Positions 36,322-45,087 of a stretch of DNA of 64,000 nucleotides are shown one piece after another. How positions within the stretch are numbered: position 1 is the stretch's first letter; each line of letters begins with the position of its first letter. The position numbers and the translations under genes are program-made. Source of the stretch: Flavobacterium antarcticum DSM 19726 (GTDB taxonomy: Bacteria > Bacteroidota > Bacteroidia > Flavobacteriales > Flavobacteriaceae); the NCBI RefSeq assembly GCF_000419685.1, contig NZ_ATTM01000002.1, positions 310,001-374,000 of the forward strand, written 5' to 3'. A model generated the notes under the pieces. It was not told the origin of the DNA, did no database searches, and saw only the letters and a program-made list of their open reading frames with translations.

Positions 36322-36358
36322 GGGCCCTGCCTGTGTTCAATTTCTAAAAATCAAAATT

Positions 36359-36568
36359 ATGAAAAAATTACTTTTAGCAGCTGTTTTAACAGCAGCAGGA
36401 TGCACATTGGTATCTTGTGAACCAGATGCTCTTACCGACCCTACCCCTCAATTCGAGCAGGTTCACGCAGACGCTCTTGATGATAACGGGCCTGTTGTAG
36501 GAGATCCGAAACCTGGCGAAGGTCCTGGCGATGATGTGATTATCATCATACCACCAAAAAAACCATAA
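36359..36568 (+). CDS. Small acidic lipoprotein, 69 aa
   Basis: Signal peptide MKKLLLAAVLTAAGCTLVSC with lipobox LVSC (Cys at residue 20), then a short, disordered acidic and Pro/Gly-rich tail (ADALDDNGPVVGDPKPGEG) ending IIIIPPKKP. No known family. It lies 54 bases ahead of a TPR histidine kinase that is itself a lipoprotein-like exported sensor, so it may be a signal or partner peptide of that system; this is inferred from position only. Confidence 0.75.
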   Translation: MKKLLLAAVLTAAGCTLVSCEPDALTDPTPQFEQVHADALDDNGPVVGDPKPGEGPGDDVIIIIPPKKP

Positions 36569-36622
36569 TGAATTACAAGTAATTCTAATTATAATGTTAA
36601 TTTCGGGGAAAGAATCTTACCA

Positions 36623-38329
36623 ATGACTCGTTCCCTGATTTTCGCTTTATTTTTGTTAGTAACCGTTGTATCTTGTCAAAAAGAGGTAAAATCTGTTGTT
36701 GTTTTAGAGACTAAAAATAACGAATTGGCAACTCAATTCTCTGCTTTAGGCGATTCGCATTACGCTGCAAAAAAGTTTGACTCTGCCTACTACTATTACA
36801 ACAAATCGAAAGAGCTTTTTGAATTGGCGAACGACAGTTCTTATGTGGCGTACACGCTAATTCAGTTGGCACGCATTCAACAAACCTTTAGCGATTACGG
36901 CAGTAGTGAAGAAACGCTAACCGAAGTGCTACCTTATATTGAACACAATTTACCCTATCAAAACGCGACAAATAATCTTTTTGGAATTGCAGCCAAAGAA
37001 CTCAAAAACTACACGGAAGCGTTGGCCTACTACAACAGCGCTTTAGTGGCAACTACAGATCCCATATTACGTGTGAGCCCTCTCAATAATATTGCCGTTG
37101 TCTATATTGAACAAGAACGATACAGCGAGGCAATCGCACTTTTGTCTCCTCTTGTACACGCTACGCTTCTTGACCAGTTACCCGACAAGAAAGCATTAGT
37201 TATGGATAATTTAGGATTTGCTTACGCGAAATATGCACAGGGGACCAAAGGTTTAGAATTGATGAATCAGGCATTGGCCTTGCGAAAGAAGTTAGCTGAT
37301 TCCTACGGCAGCATTGAAAGTTATTTGCACTTGGCTGATTTTTATAAGGACACCCATCCACAAGAATCAAATAAAAATGCCCTATTGGCATACAAGGTCG
37401 CCCGCCTAAACAATAGTCTTGACGAACGGTTAGAGGCTTTAGCTCTTCTAATGACTTCCAATGAAAAAGGAGCAACAAATACGTATGCCTCACAGTTTTT
37501 ACATCTGAACGACAGTGTGAAAAAAGTAAACAATAATGCCAAATATCAGTTTGCAAAAATAAAGTACGACGCCAGAAAAACCGCCTTAGAAAATAGTATA
37601 ATTAAAGGCGAACAAGCCGCCACTCTTTTGCAACTTGAACGTCAAAAAAACCAAAAGAATATCTCTTTTTTTAGTTTTATACTGTTGCTCATCGGTACTT
37701 TATATGCACTAAATTATTACAAACGCAAGAACAAACGAGAACGTTTGGCCTCAAGTTATGCTACCGAAACACGCATTTCAAAAGCCCTACATGATGAACT
37801 TGCAAATGATGTTTTTTATGTCTTGAATTTTGCAGAAACCCAAGATTTGCAGCAACCTCCAAAAAAAGAAATTCTTTTAGCACAGCTTGATAAAATTTAT
37901 GGCAGGACCCGAAATTTTTCTAAAGAAAACAGTCCAATCGATACGGGCGTTGCTTTTGAGGCGGATGTCAAGCAGATGCTCAGCAGCTATAAATGCAGCG
38001 CGACTGAAATTATAATCAAAAACGGCCAACCAATCGACTGGTTCAAAGTGGCTCCTGAGAAAAAGATCGCCTTGTACCGCGTTCTTCAAGAATTGATGAT
38101 CAATATGAAAAAATACAGTCAAGCAGGTTTCGTGGTCGTTGGTTTTGATCGGGACCAACATGGGATCCAAATTGACTACTCTGATAATGGAGTTGGATTT
38201 TCCGAAAAGCTAATTTTTAAAAATGGACTTCAAAATGCGGAAAACCGTATTCAAGCTGTAAATGGAATACTTACATTTGAATCCGAACCTAATAAAGGTT
38301 TTAGAGCAAAAATACTTCTTCCTAAATAA
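36623..38329 (+). CDS. TPR-containing sensor histidine kinase
   Basis: A 568-aa membrane kinase. The N-terminus MTRSLIFALFLLVTVVSC looks like a lipoprotein signal. About six TPR units follow (EVLPYIEHNL, ALAYYNSALV, YSEAIALLSPLV regions) as an exported sensor, then one transmembrane helix (SFILLLIGTLYALNYY, about 348-365). The DHp helix is ISKALHDELANDVFYVLNF with the phosphorylatable His. The ATPase domain has N-box ELMINMKKYS, G1 YSDNGVGF and a final GILTFESEPNKGFRAKILLP. It belongs to the HPK7/HisKA_3-like group that pairs with LuxR-type regulators. The regulator follows after 9 bases. Confidence 0.92.
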   Translation: MTRSLIFALFLLVTVVSCQKEVKSVVVLETKNNELATQFSALGDSHYAAKKFDSAYYYYNKSKELFELANDSSYVAYTLIQLARIQQTFSDYGSSEETLTEVLPYIEHNLPYQNATNNLFGIAAKELKNYTEALAYYNSALVATTDPILRVSPLNNIAVVYIEQERYSEAIALLSPLVHATLLDQLPDKKALVMDNLGFAYAKYAQGTKGLELMNQALALRKKLADSYGSIESYLHLADFYKDTHPQESNKNALLAYKVARLNNSLDERLEALALLMTSNEKGATNTYASQFLHLNDSVKKVNNNAKYQFAKIKYDARKTALENSIIKGEQAATLLQLERQKNQKNISFFSFILLLIGTLYALNYYKRKNKRERLASSYATETRISKALHDELANDVFYVLNFAETQDLQQPPKKEILLAQLDKIYGRTRNFSKENSPIDTGVAFEADVKQMLSSYKCSATEIIIKNGQPIDWFKVAPEKKIALYRVLQELMINMKKYSQAGFVVVGFDRDQHGIQIDYSDNGVGFSEKLIFKNGLQNAENRIQAVNGILTFESEPNKGFRAKILLPK

Positions 38330-38338
38330 GCGATAGAT

Positions 38339-39007
38339 ATGTTTACAAAAGTTTTGATTGCAGATGATATTGATTTTAATGATGTTGGCGCTGTATTGAC
38401 GCTTCAGGAGCTAGGTGTGCCTTCGATCGAATATGCTAAATATTGTGATGATGCACTCTTGAAAATCAAAAAGGCACATCACGACGACAACCCGTTCCAA
38501 CTCCTTATTTCTGATTTATCCTTTAAAAGCGACCATCGGGTCAACCAACTTAATTCAGGAGAAGAACTGATTGCAACCGTAAAAGACTTATTCCCCAGCA
38601 TCCAAGTAATTGTATTTTCAATTGAAGACCGGGCACATCGCATCAAACTCTTGTTCGACGACCTTGGTATTGACGGTTTCGTAGTAAAGGGCAGAAATAC
38701 GGTTAGCGATCTTAAAAAAGTCATTCAAAATGCATACACAAACGCGCCCGAAAACATCTCGCCTGAGCTGTTGCACGTGCTACAGGACCGAACGACCAGT
38801 GAAATTGGCACGTATGATGTCCAATTGATTAAGCATCTTTCGCTGGGCATTTCTCAAGAAAATATTGAATCGGTATTCAAGAAAGAAGGCATTCATCCGC
38901 ACAGTAAAAGCTCCATTGAAAAGCACCTCAACAAACTCAAAATTTATTTTAAAGCAAATAATACGGTGCATTTAGTGGCGATTGCCAAGGATTTAGGAAT
39001 TGTGTAA
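38339..39007 (+). CDS. Response regulator, partner of the TPR kinase
   Basis: A 222-aa two-domain regulator. The receiver starts MFTKVLIADDIDFND (acidic pair), has the phosphoacceptor Asp in LLISDLSFKSD, the Thr/Ser site in VIVFSIEDR and the Lys in GFVVKGRN. The C-terminal ~70 residues (SLGISQENIESVFKKEGIH, SSIEKHLNKLKIYF) resemble a LuxR-like HTH DNA-binding domain in layout. Nine bases after the kinase gene, so co-transcribed. Targets may include the divergent 295-aa gene or the mini-lipoprotein, near the palindrome at 36303. Confidence 0.88.
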   Translation: MFTKVLIADDIDFNDVGAVLTLQELGVPSIEYAKYCDDALLKIKKAHHDDNPFQLLISDLSFKSDHRVNQLNSGEELIATVKDLFPSIQVIVFSIEDRAHRIKLLFDDLGIDGFVVKGRNTVSDLKKVIQNAYTNAPENISPELLHVLQDRTTSEIGTYDVQLIKHLSLGISQENIESVFKKEGIHPHSKSSIEKHLNKLKIYFKANNTVHLVAIAKDLGIV

Positions 39008-39445
39008 TTTATTAAATTTTCAATACACACATTCTTAAGGTTCTCATTCTCGGTATTCCAAGGCTTTTTCCCTTATAGTAAAAGGAATACGATTCGAATT
39101 GAAAGCAAAAGTGATTGGATGTTTATTGAGTAGAAGCGTTGGTAAATATCCGAAAGTTTCGGGCCGTGATAATCGGCAAAACGCATTAAGATAACGCTAT
39201 AAATGTGATCGGCATAAAATTGGTAATCCAGAAAGAACGGGAAAGGCTGTTCCGCTGGGCCGATTAGTTCCTCAATTCGGCTAAAGACGCTGATGTTCGT
39301 CTTACAGACGCAACGAAGCTTTGTCATTTATTAAATGGTCTTCGTTGCCTGTTTTATTTAATACTAAATTCTATTACATAATCCGGCTAAGCCACTAACA
39401 TTTTTAAAGTTGTGGATTGAGCCAACATTTACAAAATCTTACATA
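39008..39445. other. Intergenic region after the response regulator
   Basis: Holds a 9-bp inverted repeat (39310-39348) and a doubtful 84-codon minus-strand ORF that I rejected. Otherwise featureless. Confidence 0.4.
39310..39348 (+). terminator. Inverted repeat GCAACGAAG/CTTCGTTGC
   Basis: Perfect 9-bp arms (39310-39318 and 39340-39348) with a 21-base centre, followed on the plus strand by CTGTTTTATTT. It may end the kinase/regulator transcript although it lies 300 bases downstream. Confidence 0.4.
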
Positions 39446-39730
39446 TTATTTCGTTTGTTCAGGAATGTACCAAGTGAGATTTTCAGCTTTTAAAAATACA
39501 ACTCCGTAAATGAAGCCTAAAGTTCAAAATAATAGTGCAACTGCAATAGCAAAGAAAATGGATTGTAATACGATTTTTAGAACTTTTTCGGAGTCAAGAA
39601 GTAATGAAGCTAAAGCATATAAAAGCCTACGCACAAACTTGCCATAAAATCAATGATTCCCGCTTTTGTTCTTGCATCAGAAATCCACGAGCTAAATCCA
39701 AAATTGAAGACGCCCAATAACTAGGAACAT
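39446..39730 (-). pseudogene. Decayed multi-pass membrane protein gene
   Basis: Minus-strand reading gives LLGVFNFGFSSWISDARTKA then GIIDFMASLCVGFYML, a frame change, then ALASLLLDSEKVLKIVLQSI, FFAIAVALLF, an in-frame TGA, and TLGFIYGVVFLKAENLTWYI ending PEQTK-stop at 39446-39448. The pieces form a continuous three-helix membrane protein with at least one frameshift and one internal stop. No start seen. Family not recognised. Confidence 0.55.
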
Positions 39731-40054
39731 AAACTAATTTAATTTCCGAGGGATCTTGTGGGCCGTTATTTATAGGGTATTGATACTGAGATTATATAGC
39801 CGAGATTAAAAAAAAGAAAGAGGTAGATTAAGTATTCCAGTATCACGCATTTTTTTTATTTACGTTTTTTATGGTTTAGAATATTCTATTTTATTTGTGT
39901 ACAAGGTACTTGCACTCCTCTTTCCTATTTTAGTTCTAGAAACAATGTACGACCGTTTCTCTTTTTGCAACATTGATGATAAATGACGCAACGAAATGAA
40001 TTTGATTTACTTTTATTGGCTTGTAAGCGTTCTCTAAAATCAGTACTGACTATT
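39731..40054. other. Intergenic region, nothing recognised
   Basis: About 320 AT-rich bases between the membrane-protein remnant and the TM2 ORF; no gene, repeat or hairpin stands out. Confidence 0.4.
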
Positions 40055-40216
40055 TTACGTGGCATTAATATCTATTAAATCAATTACTTCAATTTTGAAA
40101 GTCCAACAAAACAGTGGGAAAAGCACTCCGTAACCTCCTTGTCCTAGATAAAATCGAGGAACACCTATTCCTCCTGAAAAGAAGGCTAAAATTGCGGCTG
40201 TTGATTTACTTTTCAT
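40055..40216 (-). CDS. TM2 domain micro-protein, possibly degenerate
   Basis: ATG at 40216 to TAA at 40055, 53 aa. It begins MKSKSTAAILAFFSGGIG then VPRFYLGQGGYGVLFPLFCW, a clear match to the TM2 domain (first helix, the G-x-HRFYLG turn with Pro in place of His, second helix). The end (KIEVIDLIDINAT) is shorter and more polar than in normal TM2 proteins, where the second helix continues, so a small deletion may have truncated it. Function of TM2 proteins in bacteria is unknown. Confidence 0.55.
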   Translation of the reverse strand: MKSKSTAAILAFFSGGIGVPRFYLGQGGYGVLFPLFCWTFKIEVIDLIDINAT

Positions 40217-40926
40217 ATTTATTTAAATTAGTACCGTACTCTTATGGATTTTCTGTAGCTCCCCTTTTATTTCGCGGTTTCAGGTAACCGTTATCTTTTC
40301 TCGTTTTACACGTACACCTTTGTTTTATGGTACGTGAAATTCAATGCGTCAAATTTAGTTTGATAAAAAGTATGTTTTTTACGGTTTTCCGTATCCAATG
40401 AAAATAATTTTTAAAATGTAATGCGAAGCCCGATTTATGTAAGGTTTCGGATCGGCCTTCACGTAAAGTGTATACACCTTTATTTCAGAACACTAGAAGT
40501 CAGAAGTTCACTTCAAAAGAAACTGCTCGATACAAATGCGTTTTAGAATTGAGTTGGATAACCCTTAAAAAAACTAATTTTTATCCGATTAGAAGGCAAA
40601 TAGAATTGGTAGTAAGAATATAATAAACGAGATTCAAGGTTTGTAGTGCAAAAACGATTAGATGTACCACGTTCCATTGTCCCAACTCTTTGGTCATCGT
40701 TTTAAAATTGCCAAATGCATTTTACATTAAAATTTCGTTGTGCTGAAAAATCCAATGATTGACTTTCACTTTTTGAAAGATGGACCTTCATTTAGTTACA
40801 CTAATTGTTTCTTTTGCAATCCTAAATTTTATAAAATAGTATGCACACTTAATCTAATAATAGGTCTCAATCTCTACTATAACACAATTATTGCCCTATT
40901 CCTTTCCAAAAAGCAGCAGTAGTAAT
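40217..40926. other. Gene-poor region
   Basis: About 710 bases without a supported gene. A 60-codon plus-strand ORF at 40740-40922 has no protein-like features. No repeat array is visible here, unlike the spacer on the other side of the 247-aa gene. Confidence 0.45.
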
Positions 40927-41670
40927 TTAAGCAATGGCAACAATGCGAAAAGCATTATGCAAACCGCCATTCAACGCAGTGAAATTTCCTTCCATTTCCT
41001 GATGGAAAGAAATACCTACAACCAGAAACAGGGGATGAACACTCAGAACAGAATGAAGATGATGTACAGCAACACTGTCAATTGAATTCAATAGTAAGGC
41101 AGCTGTTTCTGTTGATGAAATTTCAAAAGTGCCTGCATCAAAATCCACCGCGGCAACAGCAGAAATAATTTTAAAATGCGTACCGCCAGTTGGTGCAAAA
41201 ACAACTTTAGACGCAAGAAAAGAAGCAACAGAAAAAGACACTATACCAGAGGTACGGTCAATAGTAGTCAATACCGGTGCACCAAAGACACACGCAAACG
41301 AACTCCGATCATTAAACTCAAAGTCTTCTACAAAACCCAAGTCGCCATCAATGCAATTTCTAAAACCAGGTGCACTCTTAAAGTCCGCGTTTTTTGCTTT
41401 AAACATGCGTTGTGTCATACGGTTGCCAACCTTACCATCCGATGCATTTAAAACCACACTTTTAAAAGCACGAACCAAAAGGGCACCATAACGAACACAA
41501 CGTCCGAACTCCGAAGCATGCTCTCGTGTACGTTGAAAAACAGGGTCTGTTGCAACACGCTCCACATCAATACGGCTGCTTTCACGAGCCAAATACCCAT
41601 GACGGGTTTTGTAATATGTAATGCCACCGATCGCACCTCGTAATTTTAATAAACCCACTTGCTTTGCCAT
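40927..41670 (-). CDS. Conserved hypothetical protein, 247 aa
   Basis: The N-terminus MAKQVGLLKLRGAIGGITYYKTR then HGYLARESSRID and PVFQRTREHASEFG matches a conserved Bacteroidota hypothetical family that I know only by this opening; function unassigned. The protein is beta-rich and has no signal peptide or transmembrane helix. Near the middle sits VEDFEFNDRSSFACVF, towards the end SVAVHHLHSVLSVHPLFLVVGISFH. GC is higher than in the flanks. It stands alone between two gene-poor stretches, with a ~1 kb spacer upstream that holds an 11-bp array. A link to mobile DNA is possible but no integrase or phage gene is near. Confidence 0.7.
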   Translation of the reverse strand: MAKQVGLLKLRGAIGGITYYKTRHGYLARESSRIDVERVATDPVFQRTREHASEFGRCVRYGALLVRAFKSVVLNASDGKVGNRMTQRMFKAKNADFKSAPGFRNCIDGDLGFVEDFEFNDRSSFACVFGAPVLTTIDRTSGIVSFSVASFLASKVVFAPTGGTHFKIISAVAAVDFDAGTFEISSTETAALLLNSIDSVAVHHLHSVLSVHPLFLVVGISFHQEMEGNFTALNGGLHNAFRIVAIA

Positions 41671-42640
41671 ATTTTTAAAAATTTAAAATCACGATGCCAA
41701 CAATTTTGAATGATTCAGCACAATTCAAAACCCGTACTTGAAACAAACATTACAATAATTTTTAGAATACCAAGACACGCCACGTACCATCTGACACAAA
41801 TCGACACAAATGGCAGAAATCGACACAAATGACCACGTTTATTATGCAAACTAGTATTGAATTGCATCGTCCTAAGCTTAAAAAAATGTAGTAATTAGCA
41901 CCCTAACTAAAACTCAAAAACAGCCCGATCCTGAACTACTGACACACGAGGAAAGTCCATATAGAAAAAACACACGAGTACGGTAGGCGTCCTGCAACAA
42001 TTAGCAAAGCTATAGGATTATAAAAATAGTGGAATTGGTACTACTTAACTCGAAGACCTGTAGGAAAATGAAGTAAAAAATCGTAAAAAGAGAATCATTC
42101 AAACAGTATCCAATCTGCACAGTAGTCAATTGGGTGCTGAACAAACGCATAAACAGATAAAGAGAAGTAGTACAGTCCGAAATGAAATAAAACCACATTC
42201 TAATTGCCATTATCTAACCTAAAAGCAAGCGCATCTGCAATCAGACATCCTAAAGAAAAGAGAAACAAGTATGCTAATTACGGTAACGATGCAACAGCAC
42301 GTAACCAGTAAGTTTAGGATTGCTAATTATAGGTGTACAGCTAAAGTAGGAATCCCTACGGTCATTTTAAAACGTATCAGTAACTGATCAAGAGTAAGGA
42401 TAGTGTATGGATAATGTATGGATAGTGTATCAGTACTGCATCGATGAAATACAAATAATAGCACACTACCAAACGAGAAAACGAAAACTGATCAGGTACT
42501 CAACTACTGAATTACCCTTGATTTATCCGGCTAGAAAAATAGGTAAAAATAAACCATCGCTTAAAATCCGGTCTATATGGTTAATATTTTTAATAATTAA
42601 AATAAAATAAAAGGTAGAGCTTTGCCACCCTTAGCCACGA
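41671..42640. other. 970-base gene-free spacer with phased repeats
   Basis: No supported gene. It has GACACAAAT at 41793, 41803 and 41822, ACACACGAG at 41942 and 41970, and the 11-bp array at 42394-42448. The base composition is less AT-rich than ordinary spacers here, similar to the spacer at 14.0-14.2 kb. Confidence 0.6.
42394..42448. repeat. 11-bp tandem array (GTATGGATAGT-type)
   Basis: Five units of exactly 11 bases: GTAAGGATAGT, GTATGGATAAT, GTATGGATAGT, GTATCAGTACT, GCATCGATGAA, starting at 42394, 42405, 42416, 42427 and 42438. Same period as the array at 14040 but a different consensus. It lies in the long spacer upstream of the 247-aa gene. Confidence 0.75.
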
Positions 42641-43312
42641 TTATATTTCAGTTGCGGCAAGAATTTCTTTATTTTCTAACAGCCGCACTTGTATCCTTTT
42701 TAAAATCTGATTTAAAATAACTTTATAAAGCGGCAGAAAAAACAAGGCGTTGATAACCATTTTAAAAACGTAATCAACAGTGGCAATTTCGACCAAATTT
42801 TCAGCAAGGTACACGTCTGACGTTTTATAAAATGCGATGGTGAAAAAAGTAAATGTATCCAATAAATTTCCGAATATAGCCGAGGCAAACGGAGCATGCC
42901 ACCACTGTTTGTGTTGCCGAAGTGTATTAAAAACATAAATGTCCAAAATTTGCCCCACCACATAAGCGGCAAAACTAGCGATAGCAATTCGTGCTACAAA
43001 AAGATTAAAACGGAAGATGCTGTCGATTCCAAGCCAACTCCCATCTTGAAAGCCAACAGTGATGAGGTAGGAAACGAGTAGTGCGGGAAACATGGTGTAA
43101 AAGATAATGCGTCGTCCCAATTTAGCACCCAGAATGCGGACCGTTAAATCGGTAGCCAAAAAAATAAGGGGAAAAGTAAAGGCACCCCAAGTCGCCTTAA
43201 ATCCAAAAATGGATAATGGGAATTGAACCAGATAATTGCTCGAGGCAATAATAAGAATATGGAAAACGACTAATAGCAGTAACAGCCGCTTGTTTTTTTT
43301 GGAATACTTCAC
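42641..43312 (-). CDS. yhhQ: Queuosine precursor transporter (YhhQ family)
   Basis: A 223-aa membrane protein with six helices, of the VUT/YhhQ family that imports preQ0/preQ1 for queuosine tRNA modification. Seen: FPLIFLATDLTVRILGAKLGRR near 46-68 (the conserved D...R), FNLFVARIAIASFAAYVVGQ and ASAIFGNLLDTFTFFTIAF. The start is GTG at 43312; no ATG is available upstream, and a preQ1-I aptamer ends 5 bases before this codon. That placement confirms both start and substrate. Confidence 0.93.
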   Translation of the reverse strand: MKYSKKNKRLLLLLVVFHILIIASSNYLVQFPLSIFGFKATWGAFTFPLIFLATDLTVRILGAKLGRRIIFYTMFPALLVSYLITVGFQDGSWLGIDSIFRFNLFVARIAIASFAAYVVGQILDIYVFNTLRQHKQWWHAPFASAIFGNLLDTFTFFTIAFYKTSDVYLAENLVEIATVDYVFKMVINALFFLPLYKVILNQILKRIQVRLLENKEILAATEI

Positions 43313-43317
43313 TTATT

Positions 43318-43355
43318 TCGTAGTTTTTTAACGTGGGGGAATTTCGAACCACACA
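43318..43355 (-). ncRNA. preQ1-I riboswitch of yhhQ
   Basis: The minus-strand leader reads TGTGGTTCGAAATTCC, then CCCACG, then TTAAAAAACTACGAA. This matches the small preQ1-I aptamer: P1 hairpin TGTGG/CCACG, a GGTTC loop entry, and the A-rich tail ending in AAAAAACTA that forms the pseudoknot. It is followed after 5 bases by the GTG start of a preQ1-family transporter, so ligand binding should hide the initiation region. Confidence 0.85.
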
Positions 43356-43386
43356 GCTTGGCTTTAGTGCCTTACTTTAAGAAATG

Positions 43387-43394
43387 CAAATTTA
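43387..43394 (-). promoter_or_regulatory. Putative -7 box TAAATTTG of yhhQ
   Basis: Exact TAnnTTTG match 31 bases upstream of the preQ1 aptamer. A TTG at 43423-43425 is 28 bases away, longer than the usual spacer. Confidence 0.45.
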
Positions 43395-43460
43395 CTACTT
43401 TTCTACCATATTACCGCGACTACAATACCCTTTCGAAAAAAACGGAGGCCATTTATTTAA

Positions 43461-44786
43461 CTATGCAAGTGATTTACATCCTCTTTTATAAAATAATTCC
43501 CTCTGTTCTAGAGGCACCAATAGTCCACCCGTTGCCCAAGCAACATGTGTTGCGTTTTTCAAATGGAGTTGGTGTATTTGTGCATATCCGGATTCTTGCA
43601 TGCGTTGAGGACCTATCAATCCCGCTGTGGCAGAAGGTTCAAGGAATATATTTTCAGAATCTTTTAATTCGGCTAAAAGTGTAAAAAGCACTTCGTCTTC
43701 GATAGTGAAAATACCACTTATCAGGTCTTTACTAATGGCTGTCGCAAAATGAGAAGGACGTCCCACCGCTAATCCATCCGCTTCTGTTTTATTATCAAGT
43801 CCAATATCTTGCACACTAATGCCACTCATTTCCCCGGTAACCAATCCCGTCAAAACTGCAGGACAATGCGTCGGCTCGATAAAAAAGCAATGCACATGAT
43901 CACCGTAAATTTGTTTCAGGCCAAAGGCAGTTCCTCCTGGAGAACCACCGACGCCACAAGGCGAATAGACAAATAACGGATGAATAGCATCCACTTTGAT
44001 CTGTTGCTCTTCTAATTGTTCGGCAATTCGGAGCGCTCCCACACTGTAACCCAAAAATAAATCCTTAGAATCTTCATCATCGACAAAATAAGCGTTAGAA
44101 TCCAATTGTGTTCGTTTCCGTCCGGCAGAAATAGCTTCGCTAAAATCGCCTGCAAATTCAACGACAGCAGCTCCTTTTTCGCGCAATAAGTCTTTTTTCC
44201 ATTCCTTCGCATCTGCAGAAACATATACGGTAACTTTGAAACCCAACTTTGCACTTATAATTCCAATACTAAGACCGAGATTTCCCGTAGATCCTACGCC
44301 AATCGAGTATTGACTGAAAAAAGCTTTAAATCGTGGCGAAGTAAAAATACTATAGTCCTCGTTATGTTTTAACATTCCTGCTTTCAACGCCAAGGATTCA
44401 GCATATTTCATGATTTCAAAAAATCCACCGCGTGCTTTTATAGAACCTGAAATGGGAAGTTCATTATCACATTTTAAAAATAACCGTCCTTGAATTGGAA
44501 CCGCATCTTTGCTTAAAACTGACTGCATTCCTCGAATTTCACGCAAAGGTGATTCTAAAAAACCATTCGTTTTTTCAGTTTCGGGAAATGCTTTTACAAA
44601 GAACGGTGCGAAACGCTTCCATAGTTGTTCCGCTTCTCGCATGTCATTGAGGTTGAGGTCGTATTTTGGGGTGTTTTTGAAGGGTTTTAAGTTTGGATTC
44701 AACCAAGAAATAGCTTCGGTATTGATGATTTGATTCAGAACGGGCGACTGCTGAACCAAGTCTTTTATTTTGTCTTTTGAGTACAT
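43461..44786 (-). CDS. dsdA: D-serine ammonia-lyase
   Basis: A 441-aa PLP enzyme that deaminates D-serine to pyruvate and ammonia. K117 in PISGSIKARGG is the Schiff-base Lys (at the same place as in E. coli DsdA), and the glycine loop SPCGVGGSPGGTAFGL binds the PLP phosphate. FIEPTHCPAVL follows, and the end HVAWATGGLLVPLEQ is typical. It is monocistronic, between the nor operon terminator and yhhQ. No dsdC regulator or transporter nearby. Confidence 0.96.
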   Translation of the reverse strand: MYSKDKIKDLVQQSPVLNQIINTEAISWLNPNLKPFKNTPKYDLNLNDMREAEQLWKRFAPFFVKAFPETEKTNGFLESPLREIRGMQSVLSKDAVPIQGRLFLKCDNELPISGSIKARGGFFEIMKYAESLALKAGMLKHNEDYSIFTSPRFKAFFSQYSIGVGSTGNLGLSIGIISAKLGFKVTVYVSADAKEWKKDLLREKGAAVVEFAGDFSEAISAGRKRTQLDSNAYFVDDEDSKDLFLGYSVGALRIAEQLEEQQIKVDAIHPLFVYSPCGVGGSPGGTAFGLKQIYGDHVHCFFIEPTHCPAVLTGLVTGEMSGISVQDIGLDNKTEADGLAVGRPSHFATAISKDLISGIFTIEDEVLFTLLAELKDSENIFLEPSATAGLIGPQRMQESGYAQIHQLHLKNATHVAWATGGLLVPLEQRELFYKRGCKSLA

Positions 44787-44948
44787 CGTATTGTTATTTA
44801 ATTCACTAAATAATTTCGTTATTTAGAATGAATAAAGATAATAATAAGTTTTCAATTGCAATTAAAATTAGTCTTAAATAATTAATGAAAAAAAAGCGTT
44901 TTCGCATCCATTCTTCATTTGTTCAGATCAATGTTTTTTATTCCTAAC

Positions 44949-44981
44949 AAAAAAGCCGAAAGTCACCACTTTCAGCTTTTT
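44949..44981 (-). terminator. Terminator of the nor operon
   Basis: AAAAGC-C-GAAAGT pairs with ACTTTC-A-GCTTTT (one mismatch, 4-base loop); on the minus strand a run of six T follows. It lies about 110 bases past the last nor-linked gene and before dsdA. The plus strand also ends in T5, so it can act both ways. Confidence 0.85.
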
Positions 44982-45087
44982 GCCATTCCCGTATAAAAAT
45001 ACAATTTGTTTTTGGTCGTTTATTGTACCAGAATGTGTCTTTCAAATAAAAAGAGGTGCTACTTTTTGTGGCGTTTAAATTCCTGCT

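Noticed and set aside
39073..39327. 84-codon minus-strand ORF with protein-like composition
   Set aside because: Its ATG lies within the inverted repeat at 39310-39348 and no family was recognised; kept out of the gene list although a decayed gene remains possible.
40740..40922. 60-codon plus-strand ORF
   Set aside because: No coding character, no promoter, no recognisable motif.
41948..41958. GAGGAAAGTCC, identical to a conserved RNase P RNA box
   Set aside because: The flanking sequence lacks the other conserved RNase P segments and helices; taken as chance within the repeat-bearing spacer.
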